DNA from: Pusillimonas sp. UBA3987
Lineage (GTDB): Bacteria; Pseudomonadota; Gammaproteobacteria; Burkholderiales; Burkholderiaceae_B
NCBI GenBank assembly: GCA_002384935.1
Contig: DGCD01000018.1
Span: 62,001-126,000 of the forward strand
Reading direction: 5' to 3'
DNA length: 64,000 nt
Shown here: positions 8,497 through 16,960 of the stretch, piece after piece
Layout of the letters: each line of letters opens with the position of its first letter
Numbering within the stretch: the stretch's first letter is position 1
Translations under genes and position numbers: made by a program
The notes under the pieces: generated by a model
Told to the model about the DNA's origin: nothing
The model's database searches: none
Seen by the model: the letters and a program-made list of their open reading frames with translations, nothing else

Positions 8497-10168
8497 TTTT
8501 TTCCATCCATGTTCTTAAGACCATTGCGACTGCGCGGGGATCTTTTTCGGCCAGTTCGCGGGTCGATTGCAGATTGTCTTCATAGCGGGAAAGTTCCGAG
8601 GAACGCCGCATTTCGTCGGCTTCGGTGCTGCGCCGTAACGCGCCCGCTGCCGATGAGTCCGGCTCGGCCGGCTCGGATGCAGTGCGAGCCTGGCCCAGGC
8701 TTTCAATGAGCGGACGGCCCACTTTGCGCCAGATAATGAAGACGGCCAATGCAATCAACAGGTACTTAAGTGCCTCGAGAGCCAGGTTCTGGTACTGCGG
8801 ATCTTTCCAAAGAGCAATTTCAGGCTGGTGGTTCTCCGAGAACGGGCTGTTGATGACACTGACCGTATCGCCACGCTCTTGTGAGTAACCCATCGCATCG
8901 CGAACAATTTGCTCGATATTTGCCAGTGTTGCCTCTGGAAGAGGCTCATATTCCCCTTCGTCATTCAGGCGATAGTTCAGCACGACAGCAACCGAAAGAC
9001 GGCGCAGGGAGCCCGACGGGTCTTTGACATGGCTGATGGTGCGGTCAACTTCGTAGTTGATTGTGGAATCGCGTTGAATCGACATGGGCCCGTCGGGCGC
9101 GTTGTCGTTGTTCTCGTTGCCATTCCCGTTGTTGTCGGCGTTGTTGCCTTGGGCGTTTTGCTCTGCCGCGTTGTTCTGCGCCTGGGGTGGCTGGTCGATG
9201 GGCGCCTGTGCGTTAGCGGGTGGCTGGTTGGTTAGTGCCCCCGGAACGCCCGCAGGCGGCAAGACATCGTATTGATCTGAAGAGCTTGTTTGTTTACTGC
9301 GTACCGCTGCGTCATTCGGTGACTGGTTCGGTCGATAAACTTCCGAAGTTTGTTCACGTATTGCAAAGTCGAAGTCGGCGCTGGCTTGAGCCCGGACGTT
9401 GCCTGGGCCGACGAGCGGGGTGAGCAGGGTGGTAATGCGCTGTACTGTTCGCTGTTCCACGTCATTGACAAGGGATCTGCGGTTGTCTTGCAGGCCGGCC
9501 TCGCCTGATGGTTGGGTGAGTAGTCTCCCGGTTTGATCGACTACTGACACTTTGTCGGGCGACAGCTTCGGAATGCTGGCGGAAACCAGCCAGGTGATCG
9601 CGGCCACCTGCGCTTCACTGAGGCTTCGTCCTGCATACAGGGTAACCAGAACGGAGGCGGTGGGGTCCTGGCGCTGACGCACGAATAGCGATTCCTGCGG
9701 TATGGCAAGATGAACCCGGGCGCTCTTTATGTTGTATAACGCCTCAACAGAACTGGCGAGTTCACCTTCAAGTGCGCGTTGATAGGTTACTTGTTCCGTA
9801 AACTGGCTGGCGCCGAATTGGGCGTTATCGAGCAATTCAAAGCCGACTTCACCGCTTTGCGGCAGGCCTTGCTCTGCCAGTTGCAACCGCGTGGCGTGAA
9901 CCTGATCTGCCGGCACCAGAATAGCCGTGCCGTTATTGGAAATGCGGTACGGCACATTCATTTGACTGAGCGCTGTAACAATGGCGCCGCCATCACGATC
10001 TTCAAGGTTTGAAAATAAAACCTTGTAGTCGGCCGGCCGGGCCCAGAGCGCAATAACGACGACTAAAGCCAGGATGCCCGAAGCGATGCCGATAAGAACA
10101 GGTTTGGGTAGCTGGCCCAGTTTTGCAGCGGCGGGGAAACGAGCCAGCAGAGCAGACGCCTGGCTCAT
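8483..10168 (-). CDS. fliF: Flagellar MS-ring protein FliF
   Basis: FliF forms the MS-ring in the inner membrane, the first structure built in the flagellum. The 561 residues have a transmembrane helix at about 25-43 and a second near 470-486. Between them lie the periplasmic ring-building motifs (FSNLEDRDGGAIVTALSQMN, YQRALEGELASSVEALYNIK). A low-complexity Asn/Gln/Pro-rich insert lies at roughly 300-365, and the C-terminal tail binds FliG. It is the first gene of the long minus-strand operon. Confidence 0.97.
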   Translation of the reverse strand: MSQASALLARFPAAAKLGQLPKPVLIGIASGILALVVVIALWARPADYKVLFSNLEDRDGGAIVTALSQMNVPYRISNNGTAILVPADQVHATRLQLAEQGLPQSGEVGFELLDNAQFGASQFTEQVTYQRALEGELASSVEALYNIKSARVHLAIPQESLFVRQRQDPTASVLVTLYAGRSLSEAQVAAITWLVSASIPKLSPDKVSVVDQTGRLLTQPSGEAGLQDNRRSLVNDVEQRTVQRITTLLTPLVGPGNVRAQASADFDFAIREQTSEVYRPNQSPNDAAVRSKQTSSSDQYDVLPPAGVPGALTNQPPANAQAPIDQPPQAQNNAAEQNAQGNNADNNGNGNENNDNAPDGPMSIQRDSTINYEVDRTISHVKDPSGSLRRLSVAVVLNYRLNDEGEYEPLPEATLANIEQIVRDAMGYSQERGDTVSVINSPFSENHQPEIALWKDPQYQNLALEALKYLLIALAVFIIWRKVGRPLIESLGQARTASEPAEPDSSAAGALRRSTEADEMRRSSELSRYEDNLQSTRELAEKDPRAVAMVLRTWMEKNGKS

Positions 10169-10488
10169 CGATCACCTCGGGCTTGCAGAGCGAGTGAGCT
10201 GGGCAAACGGACTGGCAGGGTGAAAGACAAAGTACGCATTCGTTACAACGTTAATAATCGGAGACTGGATTATTGCGTGTATCGAACAATTGCCAAGCTT
10301 AGAAAAGGACCGCTTTTGGGTGCTTTTTCCAGTTAACGACGACAGGGTGCAAGAATTTAGCCCTTGCTCACGAAGGAGCTCTGGCACGGTTGCAGGGTGT
10401 TTTTTGAAGAAAGGCCATTTTTGCCGTTTTTAACCGGCTTTGAAAATCAAGGTCGACGTTATAGTGGGAGCGTCACTTTGACGTTTAT
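10169..10488. other. Intergenic region between divergent fliF and fliE
   Basis: About 320 bp separate the divergent fliF and fliE starts, so promoters for both operons should lie here. I could not find a sigma-28 promoter or a properly spaced sigma-54 promoter. A TATAGT hexamer at 10460-10465 could be a -10 for fliE, but the only TTGAAA upstream is spaced by just 14 bp. Small ORFs in the region show no recognisable product. Confidence 0.6.
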
Positions 10489-10833
10489 ATGGAAAGCTTC
10501 ATGAGTGTTTCACAGCTATCTGCTATTGAAGATGTTCTTGCCCAGATGCGTTCGGTTGCCGACGCGGCATCGGGTTTTGAGCGCAAGCCGAACGGGCCGG
10601 TTGCCGAACCGGGCGGGTTTGCCGCAGAGTTGCAGCGATCCTTGCATAAAGTATCCGACATGCAAGGCCATGCCACAACGCAAGCCAAGGCTTTTCAGCT
10701 TGGTGCCCCCGATGTCTCGTTGAATGATGTCATGATCGACATGCAAAAAGCCAGTGTTGCGTTTCAGGCAACGGTGCAGGTTCGTAATCGCCTGGTCGCC
10801 GCTTACCAGGAAATTGCGAGTATGCCTGTATAG
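10489..10833 (+). CDS. fliE: Flagellar hook-basal body complex protein FliE
   Basis: FliE is the small adaptor between the MS-ring and the proximal rod, and the first substrate of flagellar export. The 114 residues end in the conserved FliE segment (LNDVMIDMQKASVAFQATVQVRNRLVAAYQEI), which pins the family. A second in-frame ATG at 10501 gives the more usual start MSVSQLSAIE, so the first four residues are uncertain. It is divergent from fliF and convergent with the fhlB-like gene. Confidence 0.95.
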   Translation: MESFMSVSQLSAIEDVLAQMRSVADAASGFERKPNGPVAEPGGFAAELQRSLHKVSDMQGHATTQAKAFQLGAPDVSLNDVMIDMQKASVAFQATVQVRNRLVAAYQEIASMPV

Positions 10834-10884
10834 ACTCCGGTGCGCATGCAGACACGCAGTGTCTTGCTTTGTGCAGGCGGGGCT

Positions 10885-11187
10885 TTATACCTCGTTGGTG
10901 AAGTCGTTGTCTCGAGATTCGAGCGCATACAGCCAGGCGAGCAGTTCGGCGACGGTTTGATACAGCTCAGGCGGGATATGCTGATCGAGATCAACCTGCA
11001 TCAGCAGGCCAACTAGCTCTGGTGACTCATGAACATAAAGGTCATGCTCATGGGCGGTTTTAATGATGTTTTCCGCCAGAGACCCATAGCCTTTGGCAAC
11101 GACTCTTGGGGCGCTATCTTTTTTATCATAAGTAAGGGCAACCGCAGAGTTGCGCTTATCTTGGGGTGGTAGGGGCGGCCTGTTCAT
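10885..11187 (-). CDS. FhlB-like protein: stand-alone homologue of the FlhB cytoplasmic domain
   Basis: This 100-residue soluble protein aligns with the C-terminal cytoplasmic part of FlhB/YscU, the export specificity switch. Signatures are AVALTYDKKDSAPRVVAKG, then ENIIKTAHEHDLYVHESPEL, LLMQVDLDQHIPPELYQTVAE and LLAWLY. It has no membrane domain. The self-cleaving NPTH of FlhB is absent, with NSAVALTYD at that position. It starts 32 bp inside the end of the FliK-like gene. It probably supports or replaces the cleaved FlhB-C fragment, which is inferred from other FhlB proteins. Confidence 0.88.
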   Translation of the reverse strand: MNRPPLPPQDKRNSAVALTYDKKDSAPRVVAKGYGSLAENIIKTAHEHDLYVHESPELVGLLMQVDLDQHIPPELYQTVAELLAWLYALESRDNDFTNEV

Positions 11188-12541
11188 CGTTATCGTCTGC
11201 CATTGCCGGCTGTTGCGCGACGGTTATTTGTGCCAGTTGGAGCCCGGCCAGATCAAGTCGCTCGTGCAGTTCGGGAGCGTGTTCTTTGAGAATGGTCGCA
11301 GACTCCGGCGCCACAATCGCCATTTGGATTGTGGTGTTGTTAAGGTTCAGGCGAACGTCGACTTCACCAAGGTTGGGAAGCGTGAGCTTCAAGCGCGTGG
11401 ACCAGTGCGCAAAATCGGTGTCCTGTTCGGCAGCGTCTCGCTCGCGTCGTTGAATATGCATTTCCAGATCAGTGCCGGCCCAGGCTTCCCCTTTCCATAT
11501 GAATCCCTGGTTTGCCAGGACTTCAAGTTGCTGACGAACAAGCGTGTGTGTTTCAGGATGCAGTGCAGCCAGAGCAGCACTTGAACCTGGGGCGCCCATA
11601 CCGGCGGTATTGGCTGTTGCAGGCGACGCGGCCGAGTTGTTTCCCGCAGAGACGGTGGTTTGGTTAGGTTGTGATGCCGCGCTATTTGCCGTGTCTGATC
11701 GCAAGACGGATGCATTCGCCGGATTCGTCCCTGCTTGTGCTTGTGCCGGCTGATTGGACTGCGGCATGGGAGGCCCTGTTTGTGCGGCCGCTGGCGCGTT
11801 GGCTGGAGATTGGGCAGCCGAGGCTTGGGCGCCACTACCGGTTGTTGTGGCATTGGCCGTGGTAGTAAGCAAGGCCTGGGGCTCTGTACGCAAGGCCGAT
11901 GCCGCATATTTACCAAACGATAAAGCGCTTAGATGGGCTTCGTAAAACAAACCGCTTGACTGCACGGTTTGGTTCAAGGTCTGTGCCAGCGCTTGAGAGG
12001 ATATTTGCGTTTGCGGTGCGGGCACAGGCGCGGAGCCCCGCGCCTGTGCCGCACCCTGACCTGAGCCGGTGCCTTGCGCGGTCGAAGTGGGATTGGCAGG
12101 ATTCTGGCTCGTTTTGACTTGCGGCTGAATCAGGGGCTGTTGCCCGCGCACAATGGCGGCTTGCTCAGGAAAATTCTGCAGCAACGCAAGTATGGAGCGC
12201 GCTGCGGCGCCCAGCGTGGTCGGTGCCGATGTGGTTGCCCTGGTATTGGGTTGATCAAGCCCGCCTTCCAGCAACGATTTATGCGCATCAATTTTGGTGC
12301 GCTCTACCGCCTGACGGGTTGCCCGCTCTGCGTGGCGCTGAACCTGCTCAATGGCCTCGCGGGTATCGCGGGTAACCCGATTGTGCGCCGGGTCGTTGCG
12401 TTGCGCTTCAGGTGTCTGGGCAATCGCGTCTGGTCGCGCGCCATTGACCACATTGGTTTGTTGCGATAATGTTGTACCAAGAACGGCATCCAGGCGCTGG
12501 ACAAGTAACGTACCCAGGCCGGAAGGACTGTTTACACTCAT
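11156..12541 (-). CDS. Second FliK-like hook-length control family protein
   Basis: The 461-residue protein has a long, disordered-looking Ala/Gln/Asn/Thr/Pro-rich region (about 130-330). A C-terminal domain of Flg_hook type follows (LKLTLPNLGEVDVRLNLNNT, then PELHERLDLAGLQLAQITV). This is the same architecture as fliK at 3285-4736 but with low sequence identity. It overlaps the fliT end by 4 bp (ATGA) and runs into the fhlB-like gene, so the three are probably co-translated. Pairing a FliK-like protein with a FlhB-like C-domain suggests a joint role in export switching; that role is inferred. Confidence 0.85.
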   Translation of the reverse strand: MSVNSPSGLGTLLVQRLDAVLGTTLSQQTNVVNGARPDAIAQTPEAQRNDPAHNRVTRDTREAIEQVQRHAERATRQAVERTKIDAHKSLLEGGLDQPNTRATTSAPTTLGAAARSILALLQNFPEQAAIVRGQQPLIQPQVKTSQNPANPTSTAQGTGSGQGAAQARGSAPVPAPQTQISSQALAQTLNQTVQSSGLFYEAHLSALSFGKYAASALRTEPQALLTTTANATTTGSGAQASAAQSPANAPAAAQTGPPMPQSNQPAQAQAGTNPANASVLRSDTANSAASQPNQTTVSAGNNSAASPATANTAGMGAPGSSAALAALHPETHTLVRQQLEVLANQGFIWKGEAWAGTDLEMHIQRRERDAAEQDTDFAHWSTRLKLTLPNLGEVDVRLNLNNTTIQMAIVAPESATILKEHAPELHERLDLAGLQLAQITVAQQPAMADDNDEQAAPTTPR

Positions 12542-12894
12542 GGTCTGGATTTAGGCGGTGCCAGGTAGGTTTGCAATACATTCTGGTGGCGCCTCATGCT
12601 GCCCAGCAAGGATCCCAACCGAACCAGTTCCGGTGCAGCCAGCTCTCTGATTTCGGCGTCATCTTGTAGGATTTTTTGCAGAAGGGGTTTGCGAGCCAGG
12701 CGGTCGCTGTCGTCGAGCGGCTCATATTGGCGCAGCGCGTTCACTGCCTCGGAGTACGCCTGACTGGTCGCCACGACCTCGTCCCATTGGTTTTCACGCG
12801 CCAACTGAACCATTTTCCCCGATAGGTTTGCAATTGTCTGGTATTGATTCAATATGGTCTTCGAACGGCTCATGGCAATATTATCGGCAAACAT
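12538..12894 (-). CDS. fliT: Flagellar export chaperone FliT
   Basis: FliT binds the cap protein FliD before export and in enterobacteria also inhibits FlhDC. This 118-residue, largely helical protein (YQTIANLSGKMVQLARENQW, IRELAAPELVRLGSLLGS) follows fliS after a gap of about 70 bp, as in the fliDST order. The sequence is weakly conserved, so the call leans on length and position. An alternative start at 12873 (MSRSKTIL) is equally possible. Confidence 0.8.
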   Translation of the reverse strand: MFADNIAMSRSKTILNQYQTIANLSGKMVQLARENQWDEVVATSQAYSEAVNALRQYEPLDDSDRLARKPLLQKILQDDAEIRELAAPELVRLGSLLGSMRRHQNVLQTYLAPPKSRP

Positions 12895-12964
12895 AGGTCG
12901 AGAATAAGTATAGGGTGGATTAACAAAGCGGGTGTGACTGCTTGTGTATTAAGTAACGTAACGT

Positions 12965-13399
12965 TCAGGACGCCACCGCCGCGGGTTTCTTTACATCGAC
13001 CGCAGATCGCCAGGCGTCTGCAATTTCGGAAAGAGCCTTTTCGGCCGCCTCAAGTCGTGCCATGTCGGCATTCAGGTTGGCCAACAGTAAATTACGTGTA
13101 ATCAACTCATAAGTAAAGACCATGTTTTTTGCCACTTCACCGCCAACTTCCTGGTTGACGCTGGCTTTCAGGCCGCAGTCGACAATTTCAATTGCTTTTG
13201 AAATGGCTTTGCCGCGCCCGGTGGCGTTATCATTTTGCATATACAGCCTGGCCTTAGCCATGGCGGCCAGCGCGCCGTCGTACAGCAAGGTAATCAAACG
13301 CTCAGGGCTGGCGCTCATGACTTTGGTTTCAAGGTCTATGCTGGCGTATGTGTTGGCGGAACGAGTGGCTCGGGGGCCGCGTGCAAATGAGTATGTCAT
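12965..13399 (-). CDS. fliS: Flagellin export chaperone FliS
   Basis: FliS binds the C-terminus of flagellin to prevent premature polymerisation and delivers it to FlhA. The 144 residues carry the conserved signatures ANTYASIDLETKVMSASPERL and ITLLYDGALAAMAKA near residues 17-55, and VFTYELITRNLLLANLNAD near 95-115. The start overlaps the fliD stop (ATGA). Its presence implies a flagellin gene elsewhere in the genome. Confidence 0.96.
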   Translation of the reverse strand: MTYSFARGPRATRSANTYASIDLETKVMSASPERLITLLYDGALAAMAKARLYMQNDNATGRGKAISKAIEIVDCGLKASVNQEVGGEVAKNMVFTYELITRNLLLANLNADMARLEAAEKALSEIADAWRSAVDVKKPAAVAS

Positions 13400-14793
13400 T
13401 TTTTATTTCCGCTGCTGAGATTTTCCAACATGCCCATTTGCTGGGTTAAATAATTGCTTAAAGAATTCATTTCGGAGACCATGCTGTCGAGCGCTGAAAA
13501 TTGACGCTTGTAGTTCTCCATGCGCACATCAATGCGCTCGGAGGTACTGTCATATTGTTCCTGCAGTCGTTCAGCAGTCGTCTTGGCGCCGGTGGTTGCC
13601 GAGGCGATCAGGCCCTTTGAGTCCAGTATATTCTTGGCACTTTGTTCAAGCCGGGTCGCGATGCCGTTATCGCCGATCAGAAGATTCTCGACGTCGTCTA
13701 AGTTGTTTTCCAGCGCCTCGGTTAACTGGTCTTGATCAATGGTGAGCTCGCCCGAGGTTAAGTTTGTTGTGATTCCCATTTGCGATAGGGTTCGTATGTC
13801 GCCCGATGCGCTGAATGAGTTGACAATTTCACGTGCCTGGTTCTGGATGCGGCGTGCTATTGAGTCGCCCGTTAGGGTATTGGCTGTTTGTGTCTCGGTA
13901 TCGTAGGAAGTGAGGGATTTAATCGTGCCTTGCAGCGCGTTATATGCCTTGACGAATGTTTCAATTGCCGCTTTTGCCTTGCTATCGTCGCGGGCAATTG
14001 TCAGGGTTTCGATTTTGCCCGGATTGGCTTCTGTCAGATTGAACTTGACGCCTTCAATTGCGTCTTCAATGGTGTTCGTCTGGCTGTCAATCGTGATCCC
14101 GTTTACCGTCATCTGGGCGTTGCTGGCCGCTTGCTCTTGCAATGTCGAGCCGGCAGTGCCGAAATTCAGCAGGTCGTTCAGGGGGCTGCCCGCACCGTCG
14201 GAGTTGCCGGCGATCTCAATTTGGGTAATTGCGGCGTCTGTCCCTGTTTCGGTACTCGACAACATAAGGCGATGGGGGTTGGCCGAGCCATCGTTCAGGA
14301 CGGTTGCCTGAATACCCAGGCTATCGTCGGCATTGATGGCTTCGATAATGCCGTTGATTGACGTGTCTTTCCCGGTAAGGTCAAGTGTTTTGGTTGAACC
14401 GTCGCCAAACGTGAAGGTGATGACACCGTCGGTGCCGTTTGCCTCGGTGCGGCTTGCCAAACCTTGGGCTACCAGTGTCTGGCTGTTGGCTAATGCCTCT
14501 ACGGTGATATTGTATTGCCCGGAGACGGCGGTTTGCTCGGCGGTGGCACCAAAGGAGTCGGCCGTGGTGTTCGCTTTGTAGGCACCGAAAGTGCCTTCGT
14601 TGGAGAGCGTTTGCCCGGCTTTCTGGAATGCCTCAAAGGCGCTTTTTATTTTTCCGTATGCAGAAATACGGTTTTCAACATCGGTTTGCCGCGTTTTGAT
14701 TTGCTGCAGGGCAATGTTTTCACTGGATCTTAGGTCGGAAAGGAGTTCGTCGAGCGGAAGCCCGGACCCAACGCCGATTGCTGAAATAGCCAT
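13396..14793 (-). CDS. fliD: Flagellar hook-associated protein 2 (filament cap) FliD
   Basis: FliD forms the pentameric cap under which flagellin polymerises. The 465 residues show the FliD N-terminal domain (GVGSGLPLDELLSDLRSSE, residues 7-25) and the C-terminal coiled region (ERLQEQYDSTSERIDVRMEN, ALDSMVSEMNSLSNYL), with a variable middle that is normally surface-exposed. A good site (AGGAG) lies 8-12 bp before the ATG. Length is typical for Alcaligenaceae. Confidence 0.96.
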   Translation of the reverse strand: MAISAIGVGSGLPLDELLSDLRSSENIALQQIKTRQTDVENRISAYGKIKSAFEAFQKAGQTLSNEGTFGAYKANTTADSFGATAEQTAVSGQYNITVEALANSQTLVAQGLASRTEANGTDGVITFTFGDGSTKTLDLTGKDTSINGIIEAINADDSLGIQATVLNDGSANPHRLMLSSTETGTDAAITQIEIAGNSDGAGSPLNDLLNFGTAGSTLQEQAASNAQMTVNGITIDSQTNTIEDAIEGVKFNLTEANPGKIETLTIARDDSKAKAAIETFVKAYNALQGTIKSLTSYDTETQTANTLTGDSIARRIQNQAREIVNSFSASGDIRTLSQMGITTNLTSGELTIDQDQLTEALENNLDDVENLLIGDNGIATRLEQSAKNILDSKGLIASATTGAKTTAERLQEQYDSTSERIDVRMENYKRQFSALDSMVSEMNSLSNYLTQQMGMLENLSSGNKK

Positions 14794-14921
14794 TTTCTTG
14801 AATCTCCTGTTGCGTTATTTTGACTCGACAAGGCGTGTTTCAAAGCCGGTGTCTGCTGTCAAATGCGTCGTTACTTTCTCAATTTGCTTCGCGCCCGGCG
14901 GGCCGACAGATTTACTTTGGG

Positions 14922-15308
14922 TTAAATTCTGGTGTCGACGCCTTGGCCTTGCATTTGCACGATCATTTTGGCAACTTGCAGTACAGCCTCTGAGGGGACG
15001 GTGCGCAGCACTTCGCCACTATGGTTGTCGACAATGGAGACCACAATTCGCTGGGCCTCTTCATCGAACTTGAACTGCATTCCAGTTGACCAGGCCCGCA
15101 ATTGTCCATTCACTTCGTCGAGCGCCTTGTTTGCTGCATCGGCACTGGGTTGGTGTTGCGTGGCTGCAGGGTCTAACCGACCGTCCGGCACGTGTTCAGC
15201 CGGGGTCACTTTTTGAGCGGGCTCGGGGCGATTCAGCACCGGTGCGGGCTCAGTTGTGGCCGGCGTACCGGTTACAGTGGCAGGAAGGTTTGAAACTGAA
15301 TTAATCAT
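14922..15308 (-). CDS. flaG: FlaG family flagellar protein
   Basis: FlaG proteins influence filament length and usually lie beside fliD. The 128 residues have a Pro/Ala-rich N-terminus. The FlaG domain (LRAWSTGMQFKFDEEAQRIV, SIVDNHSGEVLRTVPSEAVL, MIVQMQGQGVDTRI) fills residues 75-128. It is the first gene downstream of a clear sigma-28 promoter (15364-15390) and leads the flaG-fliD-S-T-fliK2-fhlB unit. Confidence 0.9.
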   Translation of the reverse strand: MINSVSNLPATVTGTPATTEPAPVLNRPEPAQKVTPAEHVPDGRLDPAATQHQPSADAANKALDEVNGQLRAWSTGMQFKFDEEAQRIVVSIVDNHSGEVLRTVPSEAVLQVAKMIVQMQGQGVDTRI

Positions 15309-15363
15309 TGGGCTGACTCCCGGAGTATGTCCGCATTCAGGTTAAGATGCATACCTGAACCGC

Positions 15364-15390
15364 TTAACGGCAATCTGTACGCAATCTTTA
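15364..15390 (-). promoter_or_regulatory. Sigma-28 (FliA) promoter for the flaG-fliDST operon
   Basis: Read on the minus strand the site is TAAAGATT, 11 bp, GCCGTTAA. This differs from the enterobacterial sigma-28 consensus TAAAGTTT-N11-GCCGATAA by one base in each half, with exact spacing. It lies 56 bp upstream of the flaG ATG. The fliA gene, encoding sigma-28, starts about 130 bp away on the other strand. Confidence 0.85.
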
Positions 15391-15518
15391 GGGTTGTTTC
15401 TTTGTAGAAGACGGCAAAGAATGGAATTACACGGGTAATAGGGTGTAAATCCGCCAGTTTGCATGGGCGTATTCAGGCGAAAATGCAATTTCAGGTTTTT
15501 TTATTGTCTTTCCAGCGA

Positions 15519-16280
15519 ATGCCCGTTTCTGAAGAACAGCTTGTAACCGAACATGCGCCCATGGTGCGCCGGCTTGCCTTGCAGCTTGTCTCGCGGCTGC
15601 CTTCCAGTGTCGAGCTCGACGACTTGTTACAGGCAGGCATGATGGGCTTGCTTGACGCTGTTCGACGCTATCAGCAAGTGCCCGAAGCACAATTTGAAAC
15701 ATATGCTGTAACGCGTATACGTGGCGCGATGCTTGACGAATTAAGAACCCAGGATTGGCTGCCGCGCAGTGTTCGGGCCAAAAGCCGCGTGATAGAGCAG
15801 GCGGTTCATGCTTCGGAGCAGCGCTTGATGCGGCCCGCAACGGAAGCCGAATTGGCTCAAGAACTGGGAGTGTCCCTAACCGAATATCAAGAGATGCTTG
15901 AAGGCGCTCAGGGCGTTCAGGTTGTGCATTATGAAGACCTGTCTCGTTTTCAGGGCAGTGGTGGGCGCATTGCAGAAGAAGCGCTGCCCTCTGATGATTC
16001 GGCGCAGCATTGGGCAAATCCCCTGCAGCAGATCATGTCGCAAGGGCTCAGGGGGGCTTTGGTTGATGCCATCAGTCATCTGCCGGAACGGGAACAGCTC
16101 TTACTGTCGTTACAGTTTGAGCAAGATTTGAATCAGAAAGAGGCAGCAGCCGTATTGGGGGTGACGGAAGGGCGAGTGTCCCAGTTGCGTGCCCAGGCGA
16201 TTGGTCGTATCCGGGCCGCTCTGGCGCGAGGACAATGGGATACGGATTCGGGGTCAATCGACTTTCAAAATCTGCTCTGA
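15519..16280 (+). CDS. fliA: RNA polymerase sigma factor for flagellar operons, FliA (sigma-28)
   Basis: FliA directs transcription of late flagellar and chemotaxis genes. From the ATG at 15519 (MPVSEEQLV) the protein is 253 residues, close to the family's 240. Upstream starts at 15459 (TTG) or 15483 (ATG) would add an uncharacteristic hydrophobic leader. Regions 2 (LLQAGMMGLLDAVRRYQ, FETYAVTRIRGAMLDELR), 3 and 4 (QKEAAAVLGVTEGRVSQLRA) are all evident. The DWLPRSVR segment is typical of FliA. The recognisable promoter nearby is its own target. Confidence 0.95.
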   Translation: MPVSEEQLVTEHAPMVRRLALQLVSRLPSSVELDDLLQAGMMGLLDAVRRYQQVPEAQFETYAVTRIRGAMLDELRTQDWLPRSVRAKSRVIEQAVHASEQRLMRPATEAELAQELGVSLTEYQEMLEGAQGVQVVHYEDLSRFQGSGGRIAEEALPSDDSAQHWANPLQQIMSQGLRGALVDAISHLPEREQLLLSLQFEQDLNQKEAAAVLGVTEGRVSQLRAQAIGRIRAALARGQWDTDSGSIDFQNLL

Positions 16281-16354
16281 CCTGCAAAGAATGTTAATCT
16301 TAGCCTTTTCCGAATCCAGCAAGCGGCCTGTTTGCCGTTTCTCAGAGTACCAAA

Positions 16355-16960
16355 TTGGACTACGTAGCCTCCTGCAAGCTGCCCACGCCCTGGGCCGTTT
16401 TTTCTTTGCACGCTTTTGTATCGCCTGAAAGCGGTAAAGAGCATGTTGCCATGACACTTGGTGACTTAAGCGGCACCGAGCCTGTTTTGGCGCGCGTACA
16501 TTCTGAGTGTCTGACAGGAGACGCGCTTTTCAGTCAGCGGTGCGATTGCGGTGCCCAGCTCGAGGCGGCGTTGCAGGCCATCGCGGCTGAAGGCAGTGGC
16601 GTTTTGCTGTATTTGCGTCAAGAAGGCCGGGGTATCGGGCTGGTGAACAAGATTCGCGCCTACAGCCTGCAAGACGAAGGCGCGGATACCGTTGAGGCCA
16701 ATGTCCGGCTGGGTTTTCCGGCAGATATGCGTCGCTACGACGTTTGCCGCCCGATGCTGGCGCATTTTGGGGTGACGCAACTGCGTTTAATGACCAATAA
16801 CCCCCGCAAGGTCGATGCCCTGCGTGAAAACGGCATTGAGGTGGTGGCACGTGTTCCGCTGCAGGTGAATCGTAACCGCTACAACGAGGGTTATCTGCAA
16901 ACCAAAGCCGCCAAAATGGGGCATTGGTTCAACTTAGCCGACCTTCCTGAAAATCCGTAA
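16355..16960 (+). CDS. ribA: GTP cyclohydrolase II
   Basis: RibA opens GTP to the first committed intermediate of riboflavin synthesis, releasing formate and pyrophosphate. The 201 residues match E. coli RibA closely in length and motif order. The zinc ligands are C52, C63 and C65 (SECLTGDALFSQRCDCG), and the substrate loop is RQEGRGIGLVNKIRAY at about 88-103. The only suitable in-frame start is a TTG, giving MDYVASCKLPTPW. The last 32 bp overlap the convergent pirin gene. Confidence 0.95.
   Translation: MDYVASCKLPTPWAVFSLHAFVSPESGKEHVAMTLGDLSGTEPVLARVHSECLTGDALFSQRCDCGAQLEAALQAIAAEGSGVLLYLRQEGRGIGLVNKIRAYSLQDEGADTVEANVRLGFPADMRRYDVCRPMLAHFGVTQLRLMTNNPRKVDALRENGIEVVARVPLQVNRNRYNEGYLQTKAAKMGHWFNLADLPENP

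Noticed and set aside
10172..10387. 71-codon minus-strand frame between fliF and fliE
   Set aside because: No similarity or ribosome site; the region is better explained as divergent promoters.
10381..10396. TGGCAC...TTGC sequence resembling a sigma-54 promoter upstream of fliE
   Set aside because: The GG-to-GC spacing is 7 bp rather than the required 10, so it cannot be a sigma-54 site.
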